Shown: one piece after another, positions 18,791-26,315 of the stretch
Position numbering within the stretch: position 1 is the first letter of the stretch
Layout of the letters: every line of letters starts with the position of its first letter
Assembly: GCF_050847355.1 (NCBI RefSeq)
Contig: NZ_CP193755.1
Coordinates: forward strand, 372,001-436,000
Direction of reading: 5' to 3'
From: Limimaricola sp027213785
GTDB taxonomy: Bacteria; Pseudomonadota; Alphaproteobacteria; Rhodobacterales; Rhodobacteraceae
Length of the DNA: 64,000 nt
Position numbers and translations under genes: made by a program
The notes under the pieces: model-generated
The model's database searches: none
What the model was told of the DNA's origin: nothing
Seen by the model: only the letters and a program-made list of their open reading frames with translations

Positions 18791-19735
18791 ATGCCCAAGC
18801 CTCTCAAGGTCGCCCTCCAGATGGACCCGATCGGCAGCGTCAACATCGACGCCGACACCACCTTTCGCATCGGCGAGGAGGCGCAGGCGCGCGGGCACGA
18901 GCTGTTCTACTACACCCCCGACCGCCTCGCCTTTCAGGAAGGGCGGGTGACGGCGCGGGGCTGGCCGCTGGAGCTGCGCCGCGAAAAGGGCAACCATTAC
19001 AGCCTCGGCGAGGAGCGGGAGGTCGACCTGTCGGAGATGGACGTGGTCTGGCTGCGCCAGGACCCGCCCTTCGACATGGGCTACATCACCACCACGCATC
19101 TCTTGGACATGATTCACCCCGGCACGCTGGTGGTGAACGACCCCTTCTGGGTGCGCAATTACCCCGAGAAGCTGCTGGTCCTGAACTTTCCCGACCTGAC
19201 GCCGCCGACCGCCATCGCCCGCGATCTGGCGACGCTGCGGTCGTTCCGCGACCGGCACGGAGACATCATCCTCAAGCCGCTCTACGGCAATGGCGGCGCC
19301 GGGGTGTTCAAGCTGCACAGCCGGGACGGCAACCTCGCCTCGCTGCACGAGATGTTCTCGGGCATCAACCGCGAGCCGCTGATCGTGCAGAAATACCTGC
19401 CCGACGTGACCAAGGGCGACAAGCGGGTGCTGCTGGTCGATGGCGAGCCGGTGGGCGCGATCAACCGCGTGCCGGCCAAGGGCGAGACCCGCTCGAACAT
19501 GCATGTCGGTGGCCGACCCGAAAAGGTCGAGCTGACCGCGCGCGACCGCGAAATCTGCGAGAAGATCGGGCCGCTTCTGCGGGAGAAGGGCCAGATCCTC
19601 GTCGGCATCGACGTGATCGGCGACTGGCTCACCGAGATCAACGTGACCTCGCCCACCGGCATCCAGGAGCTGGAGCGCTTCGACGGCATCAACGTCGCAG
19701 CGAAGATCTGGGAAGCGATCGAGGCGAAGCGCTAG
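18791..19735 (+). CDS. gshB: Glutathione synthetase
   Basis: ATP-grasp enzyme of 314 residues joining gamma-glutamylcysteine and glycine. Features are ALQMDPIGSVNIDADTTF at the N-terminus, the KPLYGNGGAGVF ATP-grasp loop (about residues 160-171) and the GIDVIGDWLTEINVTSPTGI end with metal-binding acidic and asparagine residues. In-frame starts upstream exist, but homologues begin at MPKPLKVA, so 18791 is used. Lies 15 bases from the convergent ComM-like gene. Confidence 0.95.
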   Translation: MPKPLKVALQMDPIGSVNIDADTTFRIGEEAQARGHELFYYTPDRLAFQEGRVTARGWPLELRREKGNHYSLGEEREVDLSEMDVVWLRQDPPFDMGYITTTHLLDMIHPGTLVVNDPFWVRNYPEKLLVLNFPDLTPPTAIARDLATLRSFRDRHGDIILKPLYGNGGAGVFKLHSRDGNLASLHEMFSGINREPLIVQKYLPDVTKGDKRVLLVDGEPVGAINRVPAKGETRSNMHVGGRPEKVELTARDREICEKIGPLLREKGQILVGIDVIGDWLTEINVTSPTGIQELERFDGINVAAKIWEAIEAKR

Positions 19736-19751
19736 GTTTCGTCGCCCGGCC

Positions 19752-21263
19752 TCAGGGCGCGCGGTTCGACGCGAGCCGATAGCCGACCGCCTCGGCCACA
19801 TGGGGCCGCCGGACCGTCTTCGACCCGTCCAGATCGGCGATGGTCCGCGCCACCCGCAGCACCCGATGGTAGCCGCGCGCCGACAGGCCGAAGCGCTCGG
19901 CCACCCGCAGCAACAATTCGCGGCCCTCGGTGTCAGGGGCCGCGATGTCCTCCAGAAGCTGTCCTTCGGCATCGGCGTTGACCCGCGCCGCCATTCCCTC
20001 GAAGCGCGCCGTCTGGATTTCCCGCGCCGCCGACACCCGGAGCGCGACCTCGGCCGAGCCCTCGGCGGGATCGGGCAGGTCGAGATCGGTGAAGGCGACG
20101 GGCGGCACCTCGACCCGCAGGTCGATCCGGTCGAGGAGCGGTCCGGAGATCCGCCCGAGATAGTCCTCGCCGCAGGCCGGGGCCCGGGCGCAGGCCCGAT
20201 CCGGATCCGAGAGATAGCCGCAGCGGCAGGGGTTCGCGGCGGCGACCAGCAGGAACCGGCAGGGATAGCGCAGATGCGCATTGGCGCGCGCCACCACCAC
20301 CTCGCCGGTCTCGATCGGCTGGCGCAGCGTCTCGAGCACCGTGCGCGGAAACTCGGGCAACTCGTCCATGAACAGCACGCCGTTATGCGCAAGGCTGATC
20401 TCGCCGGGCTTCGCGTCGCGCCCGCCGCCGGCGATCGCGGCGATGGAGGCGGTGTGATGCGGTTCGCGAAAGGGGCGGGCGCGACTGATCCCGCCTTCGG
20501 TCAGAAGCCCCGACACGGAATGGATCATCGAGGTTTCCAGGGCCTCCACCGGCGAGAGCGGCGGCAGCAGCCCCGGCAGGCGGGCGGCGAGCATTGATTT
20601 GCCCGATCCCGGCGTGCCCAGAAGCAGCAGGTGATGCCGGCCGGCGGCGGCGATCTCAAGCGCCCGCTTGGCGCGCTCCTGCCCCTTCACGTCGCGCAGG
20701 TCGCGGGGCGAGACGCAGGCGGGCGCGATCCCCGCCTGCGCGGGTTCGAGCGGTTGCTGGCCGGTGAAATGCCGGATGGCTCGGGCCAGCGAGGGGGCCG
20801 CGATCACCTCGACCGCCTCGACCCAGGCCGCCTCGGCGCCGCAGGCGGCGGGGCAGAGCAGGCGCCGCGCCTCCTCGGCCGCGGCCATCGCGGCGGGCAG
20901 AGCGCCGATCACCGGCACCAGATCGCCCGAGAGGGACAGCTCGCCCAAGGCCACGGTGCCGGCCACCTCATCCTCGGGAAGCACCTCGATCGCGGCCAGC
21001 AGCGCCAGCGCGATCGGCAGATCGAAATGCGAGCCTTCCTTCGGCAGGTCGGCGGGCGAAAGATTCACCGTCACCTTCTTGGAAGGCAGGGCGATGGAGA
21101 GAGCCGAGAGCGCCGCGCGCACCCGCTCGCGCGCCTCGCTCACCGCCTTGTTCGGCAGGCCGACGATGGTAAAGCCGGGCAGCCCCGCGGTCACGGCGCA
21201 TTGCACCTCGACGAGCCGCGCCTCCACCCCCTCGAAGGCCACCGTATAGGCCCGCGCCACCAT
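19752..21263 (-). CDS. YifB/ComM family Mg-chelatase-like AAA+ ATPase
   Basis: AAA+ protein of 503 residues. An N-terminal ChlI/Lon-protease-like domain (about 20-145; LPGFTIVGLPNKAVSEARER) is followed by the ATPase domain with Walker A GTPGSGKSMLAARLPGLLPP (about 216-235) and a cysteine-bearing CRCGYLSDPDRAC segment near 347. In competent bacteria ComM is a hexameric helicase that helps integrate transforming DNA; that role here is inferred. Normal length. Confidence 0.9.
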   Translation of the reverse strand: MVARAYTVAFEGVEARLVEVQCAVTAGLPGFTIVGLPNKAVSEARERVRAALSALSIALPSKKVTVNLSPADLPKEGSHFDLPIALALLAAIEVLPEDEVAGTVALGELSLSGDLVPVIGALPAAMAAAEEARRLLCPAACGAEAAWVEAVEVIAAPSLARAIRHFTGQQPLEPAQAGIAPACVSPRDLRDVKGQERAKRALEIAAAGRHHLLLLGTPGSGKSMLAARLPGLLPPLSPVEALETSMIHSVSGLLTEGGISRARPFREPHHTASIAAIAGGGRDAKPGEISLAHNGVLFMDELPEFPRTVLETLRQPIETGEVVVARANAHLRYPCRFLLVAAANPCRCGYLSDPDRACARAPACGEDYLGRISGPLLDRIDLRVEVPPVAFTDLDLPDPAEGSAEVALRVSAAREIQTARFEGMAARVNADAEGQLLEDIAAPDTEGRELLLRVAERFGLSARGYHRVLRVARTIADLDGSKTVRRPHVAEAVGYRLASNRAP

Positions 21264-21381
21264 GTCGCCGCCCCCCTTGTCCGTCCCGCTAGGCTCGCGC
21301 GGGAATGGTTCAGGAAGGGTTAACCGTCGTCGTCAAGTTCGGGGGGCGGTCGGAGCGGCGTCGGCAGGTTTGGAAGGGTGT

Positions 21382-21948
21382 TCAGGGGAGGGCGTTGATC
21401 TCGATCACCCGCCAGACGCCGTCCTCGCGGCTCAGCCGGGTCAACGACAGCGGCTCGATCCGGTGGCCGAAGACCTCCAGCGCCTCGCAGCCGAGCGCGC
21501 GTTGCAGTTGGGTCAGGATCACCCCGAAATGCGCCACCACGATCAGGTCGCCACCGTTCCAGAGCCGGTCGATGGCCCCATCGCAACGGGCACGCAACGC
21601 GTTCCAGCTTTCGCCGCCCGGCGGAGCGACATCGCCGGGCCGATCCCAGAAGTCGCGGATCAGCGCCGGGGTCTCGGCCTCGATCTCGTCGTGCCGCCGC
21701 AACTCCCAGTCGCCGAAATGCATTTCGCGCAGCGCCCGCTCATGCGCAAGGCGTGGCCGGTCCCGCGCAAGCGCATCGGCGGTTCGCACCGCCCGGTCCA
21801 GATCCGAGGAAACCACCGGCGCCTCAGGCAGCCGGGCCGAGAGCCGCGCCAGCGCCGCCAGATCGGACAGGTCGGCGGGCAGGTCGGACCAACCGCACAT
21901 GCCCTTGGCATGGGTGGGCCCGTGCCGGATCAGCCACAGCCCGCTCAT
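21382..21948 (-). CDS. cobC: Histidine phosphatase, probable alpha-ribazole phosphatase
   Basis: Phosphoglycerate-mutase-type phosphatase of 188 residues. The catalytic RHG motif is LIRHGPTHAKG (about residues 6-16), with E/H partners in REMHFGDWE and VVAHFGVI. The ATG overlaps the cobU stop by 4 bases, and CobC (removal of phosphate from alpha-ribazole phosphate) works in the same lower-ligand assembly branch as CobU, which makes the assignment reasonable. A generic phosphatase cannot be excluded. Confidence 0.78.
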   Translation of the reverse strand: MSGLWLIRHGPTHAKGMCGWSDLPADLSDLAALARLSARLPEAPVVSSDLDRAVRTADALARDRPRLAHERALREMHFGDWELRRHDEIEAETPALIRDFWDRPGDVAPPGGESWNALRARCDGAIDRLWNGGDLIVVAHFGVILTQLQRALGCEALEVFGHRIEPLSLTRLSREDGVWRVIEINALP

Positions 21949-22469
21949 GGCATTTCGCCCTTGAGCGCGAAGGGCAGCCCCGCCATCACCCCGATCACCG
22001 TGTCGGCCCGCGCGGCGAGACGTCGGTTGAAGCCGCCCTGCGCGGCGCGAAACCGCCGTGCGAGCGCGTTCTCCGGTACGATCCCGGCGCCGACCTCGTT
22101 CGAGACCACGATGACCGGGGCAGGGCAGTCGGCGAGGGCCGCGAAGAGCCGCGCTTCCTCGGCGTCCAGATCGGCCTTTGCGAGAAGCAGGTTCGAAAGC
22201 CACAGCGTCGCGCAGTCGAGCAGCGCGATCTCGCCGGTCGCAAGGCTGGAAATGGCCGAACCCGGGTCGAGCGGTGTCTCGACCGTGCGCCAGCCGGGGC
22301 CGCGCGACCGGCGGTGCCTCTCGATCTTTTCTTCCATCTCGCGATCGAAGGCCTGCCCGGTGGCGATGTAGACGAGCCGCTTCTCGGCCTTTCTCGCAAG
22401 GCTTTCGGCAAAATCCGACTTGCCCGATGCGGCCCCGCCTAGAACCAGCGTCAAATTCTGCAAGGTCAT
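21945..22469 (-). CDS. cobU: Adenosylcobinamide kinase / adenosylcobinamide-phosphate guanylyltransferase
   Basis: Bifunctional nucleotide-loop enzyme of 174 residues that phosphorylates adenosylcobinamide and then attaches GMP. Walker A is GGAASGKSDFAE (about 11-22) and the rest follows CobU/CobP: YIATGQAFDREMEEKI, HRRSRGPGW, and VVSNEVGAGIVPENALAR. Divergent from rpoH with 108 bases between. With cobC it supplies cofactor steps, which fits the B12-dependent ribonucleotide reductase later in the window. Confidence 0.94.
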   Translation of the reverse strand: MTLQNLTLVLGGAASGKSDFAESLARKAEKRLVYIATGQAFDREMEEKIERHRRSRGPGWRTVETPLDPGSAISSLATGEIALLDCATLWLSNLLLAKADLDAEEARLFAALADCPAPVIVVSNEVGAGIVPENALARRFRAAQGGFNRRLAARADTVIGVMAGLPFALKGEMP

Positions 22470-22472
22470 GTC

Positions 22473-22499
22473 GGAAACTTTCTCGAAGGGTGCCGCGTT
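22473..22499 (+). promoter_or_regulatory. Possible ECF-sigma promoter upstream of rpoH
   Basis: GGAAAC at 22473 is followed by CGTT at 22496-22499. It resembles the EcfG-type GGAAC-N16/17-CGTT but has an extra A, so the distance is 1-2 bases too long. In some alphaproteobacteria rpoH paralogues are under ECF sigma control. This is weaker than the four sites at 28-32 kb. Confidence 0.25.
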
Positions 22500-22577
22500 A
22501 ACGGGTCAGCAAGGTGACTAGCAGGCCGTCCGGCCATGGCAAGCGCACCGACCCTCTAATGTCCCGGGGACGATGAC

Positions 22578-23456
22578 ATGGCTTTTGACGGATTTGCGGA
22601 CCAGTCGATGACCCGCAACGCGATGCGGGCAGAACTCCTAGACGCCGAGACCGAACTGCGACTCGCCTATGCCTGGCGCGACCAGCGTTGCGAGAAATCG
22701 CTGCACCGGCTCATCACCGCCTATATGCGCCTCGCCATCTCCATGGCTTCGAAATTCCGCCGCTACGGCGCGCCGATGAACGACCTCATTCAGGAGGCCT
22801 CGCTCGGTCTCATGAAGGCGGCCGACAAGTTCGACCCCGATCGCGGCGTGCGCTTCTCGACCTATGCCGTCTGGTGGATCAAGGCGTCGATCCAGGACTA
22901 CGTGATGCGCAACTGGTCGATGGTGCGCACCGGCTCGACCTCGTCCCAGAAATCGCTGTTCTTCAACATGCGCCGGGTGCAGGCCCGGATCGAGCGCGAA
23001 GCCGCGGCCGAAGGGCGCGAGCTCGATGGCGCGACGCTGCGCAAGATGATCGCCAAGGAGGTGGGCGTACCGCTCGCCGATGTGGAGATGATGGAGGGTC
23101 GCCTGTCCGGGTCCGATTTCTCGCTCAACGCGACGCAGTCGACCGAGGATGAGGGGCGCGAATGGATCGAGGCGCTCGAAGACGAGGGCATTCAGGCCGC
23201 GGAGCTGGTCCAGAACAACCACGACACCGACATGCTGCGCCAATGGCTGCTCTCGGCGCTCTCGGCGCTCAATGCCCGCGAGCAGTTCATCGTGCGCGAG
23301 CGCAAGCTGCGTGACGAGCCGCGTACGCTCGAAAGCCTCGGCGACGAGCTGGGGCTGTCGAAGGAGCGTGTACGCCAGCTCGAGGCGGCCGCCTTCGGCA
23401 AGATGCGCCGCAGCCTCGAGGCTCAGTCGCGCGAGGTCCGCGGCTTCTTCGCCTGA
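22578..23456 (+). CDS. rpoH: RNA polymerase sigma factor RpoH (sigma-32 family)
   Basis: Heat-shock-type sigma factor of 292 residues. Region 2 reads NDLIQEASLGLMKAADKFDP and RFSTYAVWWIKASIQDYVMR, the RpoH box is QKSLFFNMRRVQAR, and region 4 ends ESLGDELGLSKERVRQLEAA. Rhodobacteraceae usually have two RpoH proteins (heat shock and photo-oxidative stress). This one looks like the RpoHII type to me, but that is a weak inference without an alignment. It likely directs protein-quality and oxidative-stress genes. Confidence 0.92.
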   Translation: MAFDGFADQSMTRNAMRAELLDAETELRLAYAWRDQRCEKSLHRLITAYMRLAISMASKFRRYGAPMNDLIQEASLGLMKAADKFDPDRGVRFSTYAVWWIKASIQDYVMRNWSMVRTGSTSSQKSLFFNMRRVQARIEREAAAEGRELDGATLRKMIAKEVGVPLADVEMMEGRLSGSDFSLNATQSTEDEGREWIEALEDEGIQAAELVQNNHDTDMLRQWLLSALSALNAREQFIVRERKLRDEPRTLESLGDELGLSKERVRQLEAAAFGKMRRSLEAQSREVRGFFA

Positions 23457-23521
23457 GCCGTCGATTGCCCCCGCCGCATCAAAGCCCTAGGGTCGCCCCG
23501 CATTGACTGCGGGGCGAAGCC

Positions 23522-24745
23522 ATGTCGCACATCCTCCTGATCATCGGCGGCGGCATCGCGGCCTACAAGTCGCTGGAGCTGATCCGGCAGCTATCGAAAG
23601 CGGGTCATGAGGTGACGCCGGTCATGACCGAAAGCGCGGCCCAGTTCGTCACGCCGCTCTCGGTCTCGGCCCTCGCAGGCAGAAAGGTTCACGAGGCGCT
23701 GTTCGACCTCACCGCCGAGGCGGAGATGGGGCATATCCAGCTGTCGCGCGTGGCCGACCTGTTGGTGGTAGCCCCCGCCACGGCCGAAATGATGGCCAAG
23801 ATGGCGCAGGGCCGGGCTTCGGATCTCGCCTCGACGCTGCTCCTCGCCACCGACACGCCGGTGCTGATCGCGCCCGCGATGAACGTCCGGATGTGGGAGC
23901 ATCCCGCGACCCGGCGTAACCTCGCGACCTTGAAGGGCGACGGCGTCATGGTGGTCGGCCCCGATGCGGGCGAGATGGCCTGCGGCGAATACGGGCCGGG
24001 GCGGATGTCCGAACCCGCCGCGATCATCGCCGCGATCGAGGCCGCTCTCGCTCCCGCCGATCGTCCGCTTTCGGGGCGTCACGTGCTTGTCACTTCGGGG
24101 CCTACCCATGAGCCGATCGACCCGGTGCGCTATATCGCCAACCGCTCGTCGGGTGCGCAGGGCACGGCCATCGCGACGGCGCTGCTGCGGCTGGGGGCGC
24201 GGGTCACCTTCGTGACCGGCCCGGCCAGCGCCGCCCCGCCGGAAGGCGCGGAGATCGTGGCGGTCGAAACCGCGGCCGAGATGCTCGCCGCCGTCGAGGC
24301 GGCGCTGCCCGCCGACGCGGCGATCTTTGCCGCCGCCGTGGCCGACTGGCGTGTCGGGACCGCTTCGGACCGAAAGATCAAGAAGCGCGCCGGGGCGCTG
24401 CCCGACCTGTCGCTGGCCGAGAATGCCGACATCCTTGCGCGGGTCGCGGGCATGGCGGTGGGACGGCCCGAGCTCGTCGTGGGCTTTGCCGCCGAGACCG
24501 ATGACGTGATCGCCAACGCCACCGCCAAGCGGGCGCGCAAGGGGTGCGACTGGATCGTCGCCAATGACGTCTCCCCGGGCACCGGGATCATGGGTGGCGC
24601 CGAGAACGCGGTGACGCTGATCACCGAGGAAGGGGCCGAGGAATGGCCCCGCATGGCCAAGCGGGCGGTGGCCGAGCGGCTCGCGCAGAGGCTGGCCGAG
24701 GCGCTGGGCCGGGCTGGCGGGACCGCCTCCGGCGGGCGTATTTGA
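23522..24745 (+). CDS. coaBC: Bifunctional phosphopantothenoylcysteine decarboxylase/synthase
   Basis: Coenzyme A enzyme of 407 residues. The N-terminal CoaC flavoprotein has the catalytic-histidine segment EMGHIQLSR (about 72-80), the PAMN loop, and the active-site cysteine in GEMACGEYGPGRMSEP. The C-terminal CoaB part begins VTSGPTHEPIDPVRYIANRS and has DRKIKK, which marks the CTP-using synthase. It follows panB/panC function in the same pathway, although those lie 9 kb away. dut starts 6 bases after the stop. Confidence 0.96.
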   Translation: MSHILLIIGGGIAAYKSLELIRQLSKAGHEVTPVMTESAAQFVTPLSVSALAGRKVHEALFDLTAEAEMGHIQLSRVADLLVVAPATAEMMAKMAQGRASDLASTLLLATDTPVLIAPAMNVRMWEHPATRRNLATLKGDGVMVVGPDAGEMACGEYGPGRMSEPAAIIAAIEAALAPADRPLSGRHVLVTSGPTHEPIDPVRYIANRSSGAQGTAIATALLRLGARVTFVTGPASAAPPEGAEIVAVETAAEMLAAVEAALPADAAIFAAAVADWRVGTASDRKIKKRAGALPDLSLAENADILARVAGMAVGRPELVVGFAAETDDVIANATAKRARKGCDWIVANDVSPGTGIMGGAENAVTLITEEGAEEWPRMAKRAVAERLAQRLAEALGRAGGTASGGRI

Positions 24746-24751
24746 GGAAAG

Positions 24752-25234
24752 ATGAACATGGGATCGCGCATCGGGGTGAGGCTGTGCTGGACCGACACGG
24801 CGGACCGGTCGCTGCCGTTGCCGACCTACCAGACGGCAGGGGCGGCCGGGGCGGATCTGGTCGCCAATCTCGACCCGCTCGACCGCGAGGCGGGGATCCC
24901 GCTCGTCCCGGGAGCCCGTGCCCTGGTGCCCACGGGGCTGCGCGTCGCGGTGCCCGAAGGCTATGAGTTGCAGCTGCGGCCCCGGTCGGGGCTGGCGCTG
25001 AAGCACGGCATCACCCTGCCGAACAGCCCCGGCACCATCGACAGCGACTATCGCGGGCCCTTGGGGGTGATCGTCATGAATGCCGGGCAGGAAAGCTTTA
25101 CCATCGCCCATGGCATGCGCATCGCCCAAGCGGTGCTGGCGCCCGTGGTCACGGCAGTCTTCGATCTGGCCACGGATCTCGACGACACGGCGCGCGGGCA
25201 GGGCGGCTTCGGCTCGACCGGGGGAATCGCATGA
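24752..25234 (+). CDS. dut: dUTP diphosphatase
   Basis: Trimeric dUTPase of 160 residues that removes dUTP and provides dUMP for thymidylate. The five conserved motifs are seen: AAGADLVA (31-38), RPRSGLA (77-83), NSPGTIDSDYRG (91-102), a fourth near 122-131 and the C-terminal RGQGGFGSTG (148-157). Two ATGs, 24752 and 24758, are possible; GAGGA lies about 5 bases from the first and 11 from the second. Its stop overlaps the next gene by 4 bases. Confidence 0.95.
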   Translation: MNMGSRIGVRLCWTDTADRSLPLPTYQTAGAAGADLVANLDPLDREAGIPLVPGARALVPTGLRVAVPEGYELQLRPRSGLALKHGITLPNSPGTIDSDYRGPLGVIVMNAGQESFTIAHGMRIAQAVLAPVVTAVFDLATDLDDTARGQGGFGSTGGIA

Positions 25235-26292
25235 TCCTGGTCGGCGTGATGATCGCCGCGCTTTGGGGCATCGGCGCGCTGACCGGCGCGCCGCGCCGTG
25301 CCCGGCTCTACATGATCGGTCTCTTGATGACCGGCGTGATCGCCGCGCATCTGGTGTTGCCCGACGGTCATCCGCTGCGCGAGGCGATGGGCGGCGAAGC
25401 GGCGTTCTGGCTGCTGCTTCTGGCGGGTGGCGCGCTGGTCTGGCTTTATTCCAAGGGGCTGCGACGGTTGAAAGCGCGTGCGGCACCTGCCGCCGTTCCG
25501 GCCCCGCGCAAGGGGTTCTCGGAAACCGAACTGACCCGCTATGCGCGCCACATCACCCTGCGCGAGATCGGCGGGCCGGGGCAGGGTGCGCTCAGGCGCG
25601 CGAGGGTGCTGGTCGTGGGCGCGGGTGGCCTGGGCTGCCCGGCGCTGACCTATCTCGCGGCCTCGGGCGTCGGCACCATCGGCGTGATCGACGACGACGC
25701 GGTGGATCTGAGCAATCTCGGGCGGCAGGTGCTGTTCGACGAGGCGCAGATCGGCATGCCCAAGGTCCACGCCGCCGCCGCCAAGCTGCGCGCGCAGAAC
25801 CCGCATGTGGAGATCCGGCCCTATGAACGCCGCCTGACGCCCGAAATCGCCGGGGATCTCTTCGAGGATTACGACCTCGTGCTCGACGGCACCGACAACT
25901 TCGCCACCCGCGAGGCGGTCAACGCCGCCGCCGTCGCGACCGCCAAGCCGCTCGTGGCGGCGGCCTTAACGCAATGGGAAGGGCAGATCTCGCTCTACGA
26001 GCCGGCGCGCGGCACGCCCTGCTGGGCCTGCGTCTTTCCCGAGCGGCCCGACGCCTCGCTCATCCCCTCCTGTGCCGAGGCGGGGGTGTTGTCGCCGCTG
26101 CCGGGCATCGTCGGCGCGACGATGGCGGCCGAGGCGATCAAGCGGCTGACGGGGGCGGGCGAGACACTGGCGGGGCGGCTGGCGATCATCGACACGCTCT
26201 ATGCCGAGAACCGCAGCATCGCGATCCGGCCTCGCCCGGGCTGCCCGGTCTGCGGCGGGCGGGGGCTGGAAGCGGGGGCCGTGCGCCCATAG
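25231..26292 (+). CDS. moeB: MoeB/ThiF-family adenylyltransferase with N-terminal membrane segments
   Basis: E1-like enzyme of 353 residues. Residues about 1-80 hold three hydrophobic segments, unusual for soluble MoeB (about 250 residues). From about residue 92 it is a normal ThiF/MoeB domain: LTRYARHITLREIGGPGQ, nucleotide loop VVGAGGLGCPALTYLAASGV, RQVLF, and zinc pairs CWAC and CPVC. It would adenylate the C-terminus of MoaD for molybdopterin synthesis, here possibly at the membrane; molybdopterin is used by the xanthine dehydrogenase in this window. ThiF or other sulfur-carrier activation is possible. Confidence 0.85.
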   Translation: MILVGVMIAALWGIGALTGAPRRARLYMIGLLMTGVIAAHLVLPDGHPLREAMGGEAAFWLLLLAGGALVWLYSKGLRRLKARAAPAAVPAPRKGFSETELTRYARHITLREIGGPGQGALRRARVLVVGAGGLGCPALTYLAASGVGTIGVIDDDAVDLSNLGRQVLFDEAQIGMPKVHAAAAKLRAQNPHVEIRPYERRLTPEIAGDLFEDYDLVLDGTDNFATREAVNAAAVATAKPLVAAALTQWEGQISLYEPARGTPCWACVFPERPDASLIPSCAEAGVLSPLPGIVGATMAAEAIKRLTGAGETLAGRLAIIDTLYAENRSIAIRPRPGCPVCGGRGLEAGAVRP

Positions 26293-26315
26293 GTTTTCCG
26301 ACAAAGGAGACCTGC

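Noticed and set aside
21318..21324. GTTAACC upstream of the ComM-like gene as a CtrA site
   Set aside because: Only one half-site is present; the TTAA-N7-TTAA pattern is missing.
21395..21408. TTGAT-N4-ATCAC, similar to an FnrL/FNR site
   Set aside because: It lies inside the 3' end of the cobC coding region and one half-site is imperfect; unlikely to be regulatory.
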